From NCBI GenBank assembly GCA_963706785.1, contig CAVPNJ010000007.1, positions 24,482-88,481 of the forward strand: a stretch of DNA of 64,000 nucleotides, given 5' to 3'. A program made the position numbers and the translations under genes. This DNA comes from Pollutimonas sp963706785 (GTDB taxonomy: Bacteria > Pseudomonadota > Gammaproteobacteria > Burkholderiales > Burkholderiaceae_B). Numbering within the stretch: position 1 is the first letter of the stretch; each line of letters starts with the position of its first letter. The notes under the pieces were generated by a model. The model was not told the origin of the DNA. It ran no database searches and saw nothing but the letters and a program-made list of their open reading frames with translations. Positions 36,910-45,092 of the stretch are shown piece by piece.

Positions 36910-37962
36910 TCATAAAGTAGGTAACACCTCGCCGGTATCGAAAACAACTTGATTCTCGGGCCATTGCAAGGCAGCAAGTTTGAAGCGCGACTGTTCGATG
37001 GACCGATTTGCCTTCCTGTCTCGCCATCTGGCGCCAACGGAGAAGTCTACACAAAAGACGTTGTGGTGCTTACCATGCCACGAAAGTGGTTCAATTCCAT
37101 CGAATAATTGGCTGTATCGGGGCACGGTCTGGCCCGGCTCGACACGAAACATTCGCCAGTAATGACCTATAACGACAGGAATAGCTTCGTCATAGTCATT
37201 CCACCAATTGATTCGATCAGAAAACCGCCACCTGTTGCCCGCAAAGAACGGCGTTACAGCTTTTTTTTCGACACCCGAGGTCAGCACCTTCAACGGGTTC
37301 ACCATTTGCTGCGTCGCCTCGTATTCAGCAATAGCGTGAAGAAACGGCGGCGGACCGTATTCGTCTTCGAGTTCGATCGCCCAGTGGTGCTTTTCGTGTA
37401 GATATTTGCTGTACAAACCGGAAGCTTCGGCGGTTGCCTGGGCCATGTTGTCCCAAATGCGGAATTGTTCGACGATATTGCCGACCGAGGCGGTGCGAAT
37501 TGCTGCAATTGCTGGAGCAGTCCAGGCAGCGTGCACCACCCGTATGTCTTCACGTTCCAAAGCAATGGGCAGATCGCACAGGAAATCTTTAACAGATTGC
37601 CTTTCGGTTGCCCTGGTGCGACGAAAGGGCGCGTAATTCTTCAGATCGCGCTCGAAACGCTCGTCAAAAAACCAGCCTGACCCATCCTTGGCATCGTCGA
37701 CCAGCAGGTTGAGCTCGTGATTTCCCAGGATGGATTGCGCATTACCTTGCTGCACCAGGTGATGTACCAGTCGAATAACTGCTGGGCTATCCGGGCCTCG
37801 ATCACAGAGGTCGCCAACGAATACCAATTTTCGATGACGGGGATGAGCACCTTGCGAGTCATAGCCCAAGCACTTCAGCAGCGCTATCAACGCCGAATAC
37901 TCGCCATGAATATCGCCGATGATGTCCAGTGGATTGTCAGGGAGGCGTTGTATCAAGTGCAT
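36910..37962 (-). CDS. Calcineurin-like metallophosphatase
   Basis: 350 residues. The dinuclear metal site is complete: GDIHGE (about 17-22), GDLCDRGPDS (about 50-59) and GNHELNLL (about 80-87), with a downstream VIGHYW His motif near residue 263. The arrangement resembles PrpA/ApaH-type serine/threonine or diadenosine tetraphosphate phosphatases, but the long C-terminal half is not one I can place. No signal peptide, so cytosolic. It lies between PaiB-like and YjbQ genes. Substrate unknown. Confidence 0.85.
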   Translation of the reverse strand: MHLIQRLPDNPLDIIGDIHGEYSALIALLKCLGYDSQGAHPRHRKLVFVGDLCDRGPDSPAVIRLVHHLVQQGNAQSILGNHELNLLVDDAKDGSGWFFDERFERDLKNYAPFRRTRATERQSVKDFLCDLPIALEREDIRVVHAAWTAPAIAAIRTASVGNIVEQFRIWDNMAQATAEASGLYSKYLHEKHHWAIELEDEYGPPPFLHAIAEYEATQQMVNPLKVLTSGVEKKAVTPFFAGNRWRFSDRINWWNDYDEAIPVVIGHYWRMFRVEPGQTVPRYSQLFDGIEPLSWHGKHHNVFCVDFSVGARWRDRKANRSIEQSRFKLAALQWPENQVVFDTGEVLPTL

Positions 37963-37991
37963 GGAAACAATCGTGGCGTCTCGATGAAACG

Positions 37992-38411
37992 CTACACCCC
38001 ATTCACGGTGACAACGATGGATCGGCTTCCACCGTGATCACGGTGTTCGCACAAATATATTCCTTGCCAGGTGCCCAGATTTGGTCGCCCATTACTAATC
38101 GGAATGTTTACATCGAACCCCAAAATGCTGGCCTTTAAATGGGCAGGTAAGTCGTCCGGTCCTTCATCGTTATGTTCCATTCCCGACATATTCGCAGGAA
38201 CCAAAATATTAAAGTAGCTTTCAAAATCCAGCCTTACTGCCGGATCGGCATTTTCGTTGACCGTCAGTGATGCAGAGGTGTGTTTTAAGAACACATTCAT
38301 CATGCCCATTCTCATATCTTGCAGTTCGGGTAACTGCTCGAGAATTTCTTGGGTTATCAGATGAAAGCCTCGCGCTTTCGGTGCAAGCGTTATCTCTTTC
38401 TGCATCCACAT
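37992..38411 (-). CDS. YjbQ family protein (UPF0047)
   Basis: 139 residues. Signature segments are GFHLITQEI, GMMNVFLKHTSASLTVNENADP (about 36-57) and the C-terminal GTWQGIYLCEHRDHGGSR, which supplies conserved residues of this small trimeric family. YjbQ-type proteins have been linked to thiamine-phosphate-related and metal-dependent activities, but no settled function exists. Start taken at ATG 38409-38411; an ATG two codons later is equally possible. It is first gene of the block bordered by module B. Confidence 0.88.
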   Translation of the reverse strand: MWMQKEITLAPKARGFHLITQEILEQLPELQDMRMGMMNVFLKHTSASLTVNENADPAVRLDFESYFNILVPANMSGMEHNDEGPDDLPAHLKASILGFDVNIPISNGRPNLGTWQGIYLCEHRDHGGSRSIVVTVNGV

Positions 38412-38521
38412 GGTTGATCGGCGCCTTTTTTTTAGGCTGGCATGACACGGCAAGATGCGAGCAGTATACCTGCAGTTTGGGCTCCATCAAGACTTCGGCG
38501 TAGCCGGCAAAATCGCGAGAG

Positions 38522-38767
38522 TGCTTTAGTTATTCATTATGTTTTCTATATATAAAGACTAATACTAATGGGTGTCTGTGGATAAGTGGAACAACCTTTA
38601 GATAGCTATTAGATTCAAAGAATTAGCGGGATTTTTTAGAAGGCACAACTTCTGTTTAGCGAGTGGACCAAACGGGCATAACTTTAGGACTTTGGAAAAA
38701 TCGCCTACTTATGCGGTGTCCGTACACAGCCTGTGCACAAGCCACTTCTCTAGAGCTTATCCACAGG
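38522..38767. other. Origin-like module B: paired DnaA boxes, AT-rich motif
   Basis: The partner of module A. The 35-bp core, running from the TATAAAGAC segment through the first DnaA box, is identical (38551-38585). The two perfect DnaA boxes at 38577-38585 (minus) and 38757-38765 (plus) are 189 bp end to end, exactly as in module A. Two further islands are shared: ACAACTTCTGTTT (38645) and AACGGGCATAACTTTA (38671), plus CTGTGCACAAG (38731). Conservation confined to islands at fixed spacing suggests retained binding sites after an old duplication. Function as origin or DnaA-titration site is inferred. Confidence 0.7.
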
Positions 38768-38906
38768 CAATTATTTTCAAATATTGTTTTCTTTTCTGCT
38801 CAATGGGTGGTTTCGCGCTATGGAGAACCATTTTTTTTGATCGGCGATAGGTAAAAGGGCAATGTATCTATCGTCAGAATGGATCCATGTTTGGTGTTGA
38901 TTGATA

Positions 38907-38932
38907 TATAATTTATAACGATAAGCATTTCA
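38907..38932 (+). promoter_or_regulatory. -10 element overlapping a Fur-box-like sequence
   Basis: TATAAT at 38907-38912 is a perfect -10. Directly after it, the 19-mer starting TATAACGATAAGCATT (38914-38932) matches 13 of 19 positions of the E. coli Fur consensus. The placement would let Fur block a transcript of the gene at 38944. The -35 is not evident. Confidence 0.45.
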
Positions 38933-38943
38933 GGGGCGGGCAG

Positions 38944-39342
38944 ATGGATGAACTGATTAAGCTCTTTTGGCTTTATGCCTTTCGTTTACCCAAAGGATCC
39001 GGCGTCAAATATGATCGATGGAGCGACGATTTGCTGGCCCAGGTCGATAAACAATATGCTGCGTGGGAAGGGTTGTACGACAGAATACGCACTAATAATC
39101 GTCACCTCGGGACATCCGAAATGGTGATCTATTCAGCGAAAGAACGTGAGCAGATCGATATTTTCATCGACAATATGACCCAGTTCGCCCCTTTGATCGG
39201 CGACGAGCGCGGTGAAAAAATTGCTGCACTACACTTGAAAACAGTAGAAGCCGTAAGCTTTTATGATGCTTTTCTGGCCGTTGGTTTGCTGGCGCCGGTC
39301 GGGGCGAGGGTCAGTTCGGAATACAAGCATTCAGTGCAATAA
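38944..39342 (+). CDS. Small conserved-looking protein of unknown function
   Basis: 132 residues, cytosolic by appearance (no signal peptide, no membrane segment). I do not recognise the family. It is largely helical and charged, with aromatic-rich N-terminus (MDELIKLFWLYAFRLPKGSGVKYDRW). A GGGGCGGG stretch lies before the ATG. It is preceded by a TATAAT and a Fur-box-like site, hinting at iron control. Module B is immediately upstream. Confidence 0.7.
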   Translation: MDELIKLFWLYAFRLPKGSGVKYDRWSDDLLAQVDKQYAAWEGLYDRIRTNNRHLGTSEMVIYSAKEREQIDIFIDNMTQFAPLIGDERGEKIAALHLKTVEAVSFYDAFLAVGLLAPVGARVSSEYKHSVQ

Positions 39343-39386
39343 GATCACTGCGTTTAAGTATGCGGACGATCAGCAGTTTTTGGTGC

Positions 39387-39965
39387 TTATAGCCTCGAAC
39401 GCTCCTCAGGCAACTTACGATTGTTGTGTATTCGGGAAATGATAGAGAGCGCTATTTTCAAAATGTACAACATGACTAGCGAGCCGATCAGATCGCCCAA
39501 AAACATAACGCCAAATGTACTCAGCAAAGCGGCTTCCGGATCGGTAAACGCAAACCAGATATGATGAAGCGTCGATATCAAAAATGCACATACGATGGCG
39601 CAGATTATCAAGCGTCTGGGTGTGAGATTGTCCAGGCTTTTATGTAGGCCGAGGCATTCCACGGCAAGTACATAAGTTATGTATGGCGCTAAGGCGGAGA
39701 TTACGCTACCGACAGCCGATCTGATAAAATCGTCCGGGAAAAAATAGGTGAAGCACGCTATTAATGAAGCGATCAGTAAGCCTACCGCACCTGAGACGCC
39801 GAATAGCAGCGTGCAAAGCAATCGAACGCCGCCAGGAAGGTAGACCCAGTTGATCCCACGAATGAATTCGGAGCGTGTGAAAACCCATTCGTTGATGATT
39901 AGGGCGGCCAGAAAAAACAGTGCCGTGCCAATCACCATACTCCACTGAAGACGAAGTTGTGACAT
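39387..39965 (-). CDS. Multi-pass membrane protein, MASE1-like in appearance
   Basis: 192 residues, mostly membrane: hydrophobic segments at about 10-27, 44-75 (likely two), 84-102, 118-137 and 148-172, with a basic C-terminal tail. The INWVYLPGGVRLLCTLLFG motif followed by GAVGLLIASL resembles the start of MASE1 sensory membrane domains, but no signalling output domain follows. It is divergent from a MarR-like regulator 57 bp away, which may control it. No firm function. Confidence 0.65.
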   Translation of the reverse strand: MSQLRLQWSMVIGTALFFLAALIINEWVFTRSEFIRGINWVYLPGGVRLLCTLLFGVSGAVGLLIASLIACFTYFFPDDFIRSAVGSVISALAPYITYVLAVECLGLHKSLDNLTPRRLIICAIVCAFLISTLHHIWFAFTDPEAALLSTFGVMFLGDLIGSLVMLYILKIALSIISRIHNNRKLPEERSRL

Positions 39966-40022
39966 CTGCTTCTTTAATAGGGTGGACGACCGAGTGTAAC
40001 AATTAAATTGGGCGTTGTAGTC

Positions 40023-40379
40023 ATGAAAGGAAAAACGCGGCCCGCCGACATATACATGCGTTTCCTCGGCCTGGCCGAATCGTTGCGCCGTTTGCCGACA
40101 TTGCCCGCTTTAGATCCTTTGGAAGAGCGCATGCTGGCTCTGGTTGCGCGCGCATCCCAAGAGGCAAGCCGCCTGTCGGTCAGGGATATGATGGCAATGA
40201 ATCAGTTTGGATCGCCCGCGACGGTGCACTCTAGACTGAAGTCTATGCGCAAGAAGGGCTGGATCATGTTGGCAGATACTGAAGACACCAGAAGAAAGCA
40301 GGTGGAGCTTAGTCAGGCTGCCTTGCTTCACTTCGATAAGCTATCAGCTTGCTTGGTAAAGGCAGCCAAAGAAAGATGA
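40023..40379 (+). CDS. MarR-like winged-helix transcriptional regulator
   Basis: 118 residues from ATG 40023 (a TTG five codons earlier is an alternative). The helix-turn-helix region is LSVRDMMAMNQFGSPATVHSRLKSMRKKGWI (about residues 53-83), followed by the wing LADTEDTRRKQVELSQAALLHF with the Asp-Arg pattern (DTRRK) seen in MarR proteins. It is shorter than most MarR proteins, mainly at the dimerisation helices. Its divergent neighbour, a membrane protein, is the likeliest target. Confidence 0.75.
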   Translation: MKGKTRPADIYMRFLGLAESLRRLPTLPALDPLEERMLALVARASQEASRLSVRDMMAMNQFGSPATVHSRLKSMRKKGWIMLADTEDTRRKQVELSQAALLHFDKLSACLVKAAKER

Positions 40380-40396
40380 CCGCCTTGGGCGGTCTA
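40378..40396 (-). terminator. Hairpin between regulator and Bug gene
   Basis: GACCGCC-TTG-GGCGGTC (40378-40394, 7-bp stem) overlaps the MarR-like stop codon. On the minus strand it is followed by ATCTTTCTTT, so it could end the leftward Bug-protein transcript. The U tract is interrupted, hence low confidence. Confidence 0.35.
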
Positions 40397-40460
40397 TACA
40401 GCTTGGTGGGAAAATGCAGGCTAAGCCGGCTTGGCCTAGCCCCTTGATGCTAATTAGATA

Positions 40461-41444
40461 TTATTGTTTTTCAATGCCGGCAGCCGTAATGACCGACGCC
40501 CATTTTTTGTACTCGGCGTTAATGAATGCCGAGAATTCTTCCGGCCCATCTGACTTCACTTCTCCACCCAATTTGTGGATTTTCGCTTTGAAATCATCAG
40601 ACGCCACGACTTTTTGAAGTGCGTTATTCAGGCTTTTAATCACTTCTGGAGGAGTACCAGCAGGTGCCACGATGCCGTTCCATGTGCCGATTTCAAATCC
40701 AGGAAATCCCGATTCGATCATAGTGGGTACGTTTGGTAGAAGCGGGTTGCGTTTGGGCGACGTCACAGCCAGCGCCTTTAGTCTGCCGTTTTGTATAAAC
40801 GGTAGCGATGGCGGCAGGTTATCGAACATCATGTTAACTTGCCCGCCGACAAGGTCGGTTACTGCAGGCGCACTGCCACGGTAGGGGATATGGGTTAACG
40901 GCTGTTGAATCGTTGTTTTAAACATTTCGCCGGACAAATGTATAGACGTACCTATACCGGACGAAGCGAACGTCAGGGGATGGGGACTTTTTTTCGCGTA
41001 GGCGACAAGCTCCTCGACGGAATTGACCGGCAGGTCTTTATTCACAACCAGGACGTTCGGAATCGATGTGATCAGCGTAACTGGAGCAAAGTTCTTTAGC
41101 GATTCTTCTGACAAATTCTTGTACAGACCCATATTGATCGCTTGGGTTCCAACAGTGCCCATCAGGATGGTGTAGCCATCGGGTGCAGCCCTGGCAACGC
41201 TGTTTGTACCAATCGTTCCACCGGCGCCTGACAGGTTTTCGACAACCACATTCTGTCCCAATTGTTCGCTCAGGGCAGAACTTACGATACGCGCTACGCT
41301 GTCAGTGTTGCCACCAGGAGGAAACGGAACGACCATCCGGATTGGCTTTTCTGGCCAGCTTGCAGCGTTAGCTGCAAGGGGCAACAACACGCCCGCGATA
41401 CTTAACATCAGTGTGGCTGCACGCGGTGCAAATTTAAATTTCAT
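40461..41444 (-). CDS. Bug-family periplasmic tricarboxylate-type substrate-binding protein
   Basis: 327 residues. A signal peptide (1-27, ending LAANAA) is followed by the Bug/TctC signature WPEKPIRMVVPFPPGGNTD; further motifs are GAGGTIGTNSVARAAPDGYTILMG, FASSGIGTSIHLSGEMFK and PYRGSAPAVTDLVGGQVNMMFD. Such proteins feed tripartite tricarboxylate transporters and are hugely expanded in Alcaligenaceae, usually without adjacent TctAB, as here. ATG at 41442-41444 with AAGGAAGAG before it. It sits next to an aldolase gene; the ligand is probably a related organic acid (inference). Confidence 0.9.
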   Translation of the reverse strand: MKFKFAPRAATLMLSIAGVLLPLAANAASWPEKPIRMVVPFPPGGNTDSVARIVSSALSEQLGQNVVVENLSGAGGTIGTNSVARAAPDGYTILMGTVGTQAINMGLYKNLSEESLKNFAPVTLITSIPNVLVVNKDLPVNSVEELVAYAKKSPHPLTFASSGIGTSIHLSGEMFKTTIQQPLTHIPYRGSAPAVTDLVGGQVNMMFDNLPPSLPFIQNGRLKALAVTSPKRNPLLPNVPTMIESGFPGFEIGTWNGIVAPAGTPPEVIKSLNNALQKVVASDDFKAKIHKLGGEVKSDGPEEFSAFINAEYKKWASVITAAGIEKQ

Positions 41445-41514
41445 TGTCTCTTCCTTTTGATTTGTTCCTGAATTCAGGGAGAAATGTCGCAATTACGGAA
41501 AATGCGTCAGTGTT

Positions 41515-42279
41515 TTATAAATCGTATCCGGGATTACGGCGGTCGAGTCGTCGAAGCAGGCCGGGCCATGCAAGAGAGGCCTTATACGAGCGATCTGCTC
41601 GGGATTCGACTTTTGCGCGTTCAAGAATTGTTGCCGGAATATGGTTCAGTTCGCCACCCGCTTGTGCTCTGACTTGCACCATACAGGCCGCTTCAAGGCG
41701 GTGCATCGCCTGGAAGGCGTCAGCCATAGTTTGCCCAACGGTCAGCAAGCCATGATTACGCAATATTAAATAGCTGCTTTCACCCAAGTCTTTGACCAGC
41801 CGTGGCTGCTCGTCGGGATCCAGTGCTAATCCTTCGTACTCGTGATAGCTGAGCGATTGCAGAACGATGAACGCAAATTGCGAGAGCGGGAGTAACCCGG
41901 CTTTTTGCGCCGAGACCGCTACGCCATTGATCGAATGCGTATGCAGTACGCACATGGCGTCTTTGCGTGCGGCGTGTATGCAGCTATGGATTGTGAATCC
42001 GGCTGGATTAATGTCGTAATCCGAGTCCATCACTTTGTTGCCTGCGAGATCAATTTTGACCAAGCTGGACGCCGTGATTTCGTCGAACATCATCCCGTAG
42101 GGATTGATAAGAAAGTGTTCTGTGCCAGGCACTTTGGCAGTGATGTGGGTGAATATCAAATCATCCCAGCCGAATAAAGCGACTAGCCGATATAGCGCGG
42201 CCAAATCTACCCGCACCTGCCATTCTTCTGCGCTGATTTGACCGCGCAAACGGACCGCTATTTCGTTGGATAAGGGCAT
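41515..42279 (-). CDS. Class II aldolase/adducin family protein
   Basis: 254 residues. The metal-binding histidines appear in VLHTHS (about 112-117) and in RNHGLLTVG (about 176-184). FGWDDLIFTHITAK near residue 38 and FLINPYGMMFDEITASSLVKID further on are family hallmarks. Relatives are fuculose-phosphate aldolase-like enzymes and decarboxylases or adducin-like proteins; the reaction here is not determinable. The ATG at 42277-42279 follows GAGGACAT. It lies upstream of the Bug gene and is divergent from LysR. Confidence 0.87.
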   Translation of the reverse strand: MPLSNEIAVRLRGQISAEEWQVRVDLAALYRLVALFGWDDLIFTHITAKVPGTEHFLINPYGMMFDEITASSLVKIDLAGNKVMDSDYDINPAGFTIHSCIHAARKDAMCVLHTHSINGVAVSAQKAGLLPLSQFAFIVLQSLSYHEYEGLALDPDEQPRLVKDLGESSYLILRNHGLLTVGQTMADAFQAMHRLEAACMVQVRAQAGGELNHIPATILERAKVESRADRSYKASLAWPGLLRRLDRRNPGYDL

Positions 42280-42433
42280 ATGTCCTCGGAATATCAGCGC
42301 CACGCCATGGCGCTTGCTAAATATTTATGTAATGGAAGGTATATACGTGCGACTCATGGCGATATGAGGCTTGTGATATAACCAAATGCTTGACGTAAAT
42401 CAATATTGCCTGGATTGTAGGGCAGTGGTCGCG

Positions 42434-42447
42434 ACGTTTCAAAACGT
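42434..42447. promoter_or_regulatory. Perfect inverted repeat, likely LysR operator
   Basis: ACGTTT-CA-AAACGT, a perfect 14-bp palindrome-like site fitting the T-N11-A rule of LysR regulators, placed 32 bp before the lysR start in the divergent region with the aldolase gene. Confidence 0.55.
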
Positions 42448-42478
42448 AAATAGATCATCGTAATCATGAGTTTTAGGA

Positions 42479-43381
42479 ATGTTCCTCAGAAAATTGACAC
42501 CTTCTATGTCGCAACTGCTTGCCTTTGAAGGAGCGGCCCGTCATGGCAACTTTACAAAGGCCGCTAACGAGCTGTGCTTGACGCAAAGCGCTGTAAGTCG
42601 ACATATTCAGACGTTGGAATCCATGCTGCGCGTGGTGTTATTCGAGCGGACTGGCCGTCAAATTAAATTGACAGCAGAGGGGCAGCGTTATGCACAAGAG
42701 ATAGCGGCGGCATTGAATCGCATACGTAATGCCAGCATGCACGCGTACGAGTCTGGCGCGAGTGCTAAAGCCTTGCAGTTGGCCGTACTGCCAATTTTCG
42801 GTTCGAAATGGTTAATGCCACGCTTAAGCCGTTTCTATGACCGGCATCCTGATTTGCTGGTGAATATTCATTCTCGTATGGGCGAATTTGATCTCGCCCT
42901 ATCAGGCATGGACGCTTACATTACTCTGGGAGACGGCCACTGGCCCACCCTGGTGAAGCATCATTTGGTCGATGCAAGGGCAGTAGTGATAGCAAGCCCA
43001 GCCGTACTGAAGCAAAAGCCGATCCACAAAGCCGCCGATCTGATCCAACATCAGCTCTTGCACATTACTTCGCATTCCCCTAGCTGGAAGGAATGTTTAT
43101 TCGCCAGCCACATAGATCCTCGAACTGTCGTCTTGGGGGCACAGTTTGAATACACCGCCCATTTAATCCAGGCAGTTATTGCGGGCATGGGGGTGGGTTT
43201 GGTTTCTGATGTTTTCGTGCGGGAAGAATGCCAGCAAGGCTCTCTGGTCATACCCGACATACCTGATCTTGCTGTTCGGAATAAAAGCTATTACCTGGTT
43301 TATGCTCCAGACAATCAAGCTAACCCTTCACTAGGACTGTTTCGGGATTGGTTGCTGGAAGAAGTAAATCAGAGTCGTTGA
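42479..43381 (+). CDS. LysR-type transcriptional regulator, GcvA-like
   Basis: 300 residues. The N-terminal winged helix LLAFEGAARHGNFTKAANELCLTQSAVSRHIQTLE (about 13-47) and the effector domain (about 95-295) are complete. The FTKAANELCLTQSAVSRHIQTLE wording is typical of the GcvA/AmpR branch. Divergent from the aldolase and Bug genes, it probably regulates them. ATG at 42479 has AGGA very close upstream. Confidence 0.9.
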   Translation: MFLRKLTPSMSQLLAFEGAARHGNFTKAANELCLTQSAVSRHIQTLESMLRVVLFERTGRQIKLTAEGQRYAQEIAAALNRIRNASMHAYESGASAKALQLAVLPIFGSKWLMPRLSRFYDRHPDLLVNIHSRMGEFDLALSGMDAYITLGDGHWPTLVKHHLVDARAVVIASPAVLKQKPIHKAADLIQHQLLHITSHSPSWKECLFASHIDPRTVVLGAQFEYTAHLIQAVIAGMGVGLVSDVFVREECQQGSLVIPDIPDLAVRNKSYYLVYAPDNQANPSLGLFRDWLLEEVNQSR

Positions 43382-43427
43382 GCGACTGAAGCATAAATAC
43401 CAGACCACTTGATTGAATGAATGCGCC

Positions 43428-43447
43428 CATAGAATTTACCTTCTATG
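43428..43447. promoter_or_regulatory. Operator-like inverted repeat ahead of arsR
   Basis: CATAGAA at 43428-43434 and its exact inverse TTCTATG at 43441-43447, separated by 6 nt, about 40 bp before the arsR start. A second half-like ATCATAGAAAT lies at 43478-43487. This arrangement suits a dimeric ArsR repressor. Confidence 0.6.
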
Positions 43448-43487
43448 AACCGTTGTAGTGTTTATTCGTTTCGATTATCATAGAAAT

Positions 43488-43823
43488 ATGGAAACGTTAA
43501 ATGCTGTCGCTGCTCTTGCAGCTCTCGCCCAGGATTCACGCCTCGCTATCTTTCGCTTGCTTGTTCAAGTCGGCCCTGTGGGCATGGCGGCTGGCAAGAT
43601 CAGCGAGGCAACAAATATTCCGCCGTCGTCGCTCTCTTTTCACCTCAAGGAGCTAACGCACGCAAACATGGTTATTTCGCGGCAGGAAGGGCGCTTCGTC
43701 ATCTACGAAGCTAACTTCTCGACCATCACCGCACTGGTGGCCTTCCTGTCGGAAAACTGCTGTGGCGGGCAGTCGTGCGATCTATCTTGCGCTCTCGGCA
43801 GCAACACGGAAACCATCGCATGA
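43488..43823 (+). CDS. arsR: ArsR-family arsenic-responsive repressor
   Basis: 111 residues from ATG 43488 (METLNAVAALAALAQDSRLAIFRLLVQVG). Winged helix with recognition region ISEATNIPPSSLSFHLKELTHANMV (about 38-62). Metal-sensing cysteines are not in the recognition helix as in the E. coli type; a Cys cluster, ENCCGGQSCDLSC, sits near the C-terminus (about 90-103), as in other ArsR groups with C-terminal As(III) sites. The stop overlaps the arsH start (ATGA). Confidence 0.9.
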   Translation: METLNAVAALAALAQDSRLAIFRLLVQVGPVGMAAGKISEATNIPPSSLSFHLKELTHANMVISRQEGRFVIYEANFSTITALVAFLSENCCGGQSCDLSCALGSNTETIA

Positions 43824-44572
43824 GAATTCGCACGCTAAAAAACCCCGATTTCCTGCCAGCCCTGGATGAATCGTTCGCCAGGCAGCGGCCAGCGGCCAGC
43901 CTGGCAGCGGACACCCCGCCCGTTCGTATTCTGCTGCTGTACGGCTCGTTGCGTCCTCGGTCATTTTCACGCCTTGCCGTCGAAGAAGCGGCCCGGCTGC
44001 TGCAATTTTTCGGCGCAGAAACACGTATCTTTGATCCTTCCGATCTTCCTTTCCCTGATCAGGTAATGAACGACGACCACCCGGCCATCCAGGAGCTACG
44101 TACTTTATCGAATTGGTCGGAAGGACAGGTGTGGTGCAGCCCTGAACGCCACGGCCAAATCACAGGTTTGATGAAAGCGCAGATTGACCATCTGCCCCTG
44201 GAAACGGCGGGAATGCGGCCCACTCAGGGGCGCACGCTGGCCGTCATGCAGGTATCTGGTGGTTCGCAAAGCTTTAACGCCGTTAACTCCCTACGCCTCC
44301 TTGGCCGCTGGATGAGAATGTTCACTATCCCAAATCAATCAAGTGTTGCCAAGGCATACCAAGAGTTCGACGAGGACGGTCGTATGAAGCCGTCGCCCTA
44401 TTACGATCGCATCGTGGACGTGATGGAGGAACTTGTGCGTATCACCGTCCTGATGCGGCCTCACGTTGCCATGCTGACCGACCGCTATTCAGAGCGTAAA
44501 GCGGCTGGTCATTCCATCGATATGGCGGAGGCCGATTTGTCCTCAATCGCTATTAGCTCGTCCACCAATTAA
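43820..44572 (+). CDS. arsH: ArsH, NADPH-dependent FMN reductase / organoarsenical oxidase
   Basis: 250 residues. Flavodoxin-like FMN-binding loop LLLYGSLRPRSFSRLAVEEAARLL (about 39-62) and the ArsH-specific QVWCSPERHGQITGLMKAQIDHLPL (about 103-127) are present. ArsH oxidises trivalent methyl- and aryl-arsenicals to less toxic pentavalent forms, or acts as a quinone/flavin reductase. Start ATG 43820 overlaps the arsR stop. Confidence 0.92.
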   Translation: MRIRTLKNPDFLPALDESFARQRPAASLAADTPPVRILLLYGSLRPRSFSRLAVEEAARLLQFFGAETRIFDPSDLPFPDQVMNDDHPAIQELRTLSNWSEGQVWCSPERHGQITGLMKAQIDHLPLETAGMRPTQGRTLAVMQVSGGSQSFNAVNSLRLLGRWMRMFTIPNQSSVAKAYQEFDEDGRMKPSPYYDRIVDVMEELVRITVLMRPHVAMLTDRYSERKAAGHSIDMAEADLSSIAISSSTN

Positions 44573-44583
44573 AAGCCGCTCCC

Positions 44584-45090
44584 ATGACCGAAAAAATCTA
44601 TAACGTGCTCATTTTGTGTACCGGAAACTCGGCACGCAGCATCATGGCCGAAGCTCTCATCAATACGATGGGAGAAGGCCGCTTCCGAGCCTACAGCGCT
44701 GGTAGTCACCCGAATGGTGAGGTTAATCCATTTGCCATTGAGAAAGTGCGGACGATTAATTACCCGATCGAGAAACTGCGCAGTAAAAGTTGGGACGAAT
44801 ACGCCCGGCCAGACGCGCCAAAGATGGATTTCATCATAACGGTTTGCGACAACGCGGCGGGCGAAGTTTGCCCGATTTGGCCGGGGCAACCGATCTCCGC
44901 GCACTGGGGGTTTGAAGATCCGGCAGCTGTGGAAGGCACTGATGATGAAAAGCGCCACGCGTTTGACATGGCTTTCCGGTACATCTCGAATCGTGTGCGC
45001 CTATTCGTGAATCTACCCCTGAAAATGCTGGATCAAACAGCCATCAAACGCGAGTTGGTCAATATCGGCAAGACTGAAGCAGCGGATTGA
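44584..45090 (+). CDS. arsC: Arsenate reductase, low-molecular-weight phosphatase type
   Basis: 168 residues. The P-loop CTGNSARS (Cys12 to Arg18, the CX5R motif) and the catalytic region VCDNAAGEVCPIWPG (about 88-102) fit thioredoxin- or mycothiol-type ArsC of the LMW-PTPase fold. It reduces As(V) to As(III) for export by the next gene. It is in the arsRHC-acr3 operon, 11 bp after arsH. Confidence 0.92.
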   Translation: MTEKIYNVLILCTGNSARSIMAEALINTMGEGRFRAYSAGSHPNGEVNPFAIEKVRTINYPIEKLRSKSWDEYARPDAPKMDFIITVCDNAAGEVCPIWPGQPISAHWGFEDPAAVEGTDDEKRHAFDMAFRYISNRVRLFVNLPLKMLDQTAIKRELVNIGKTEAAD

Positions 45091-45092
45091 AT

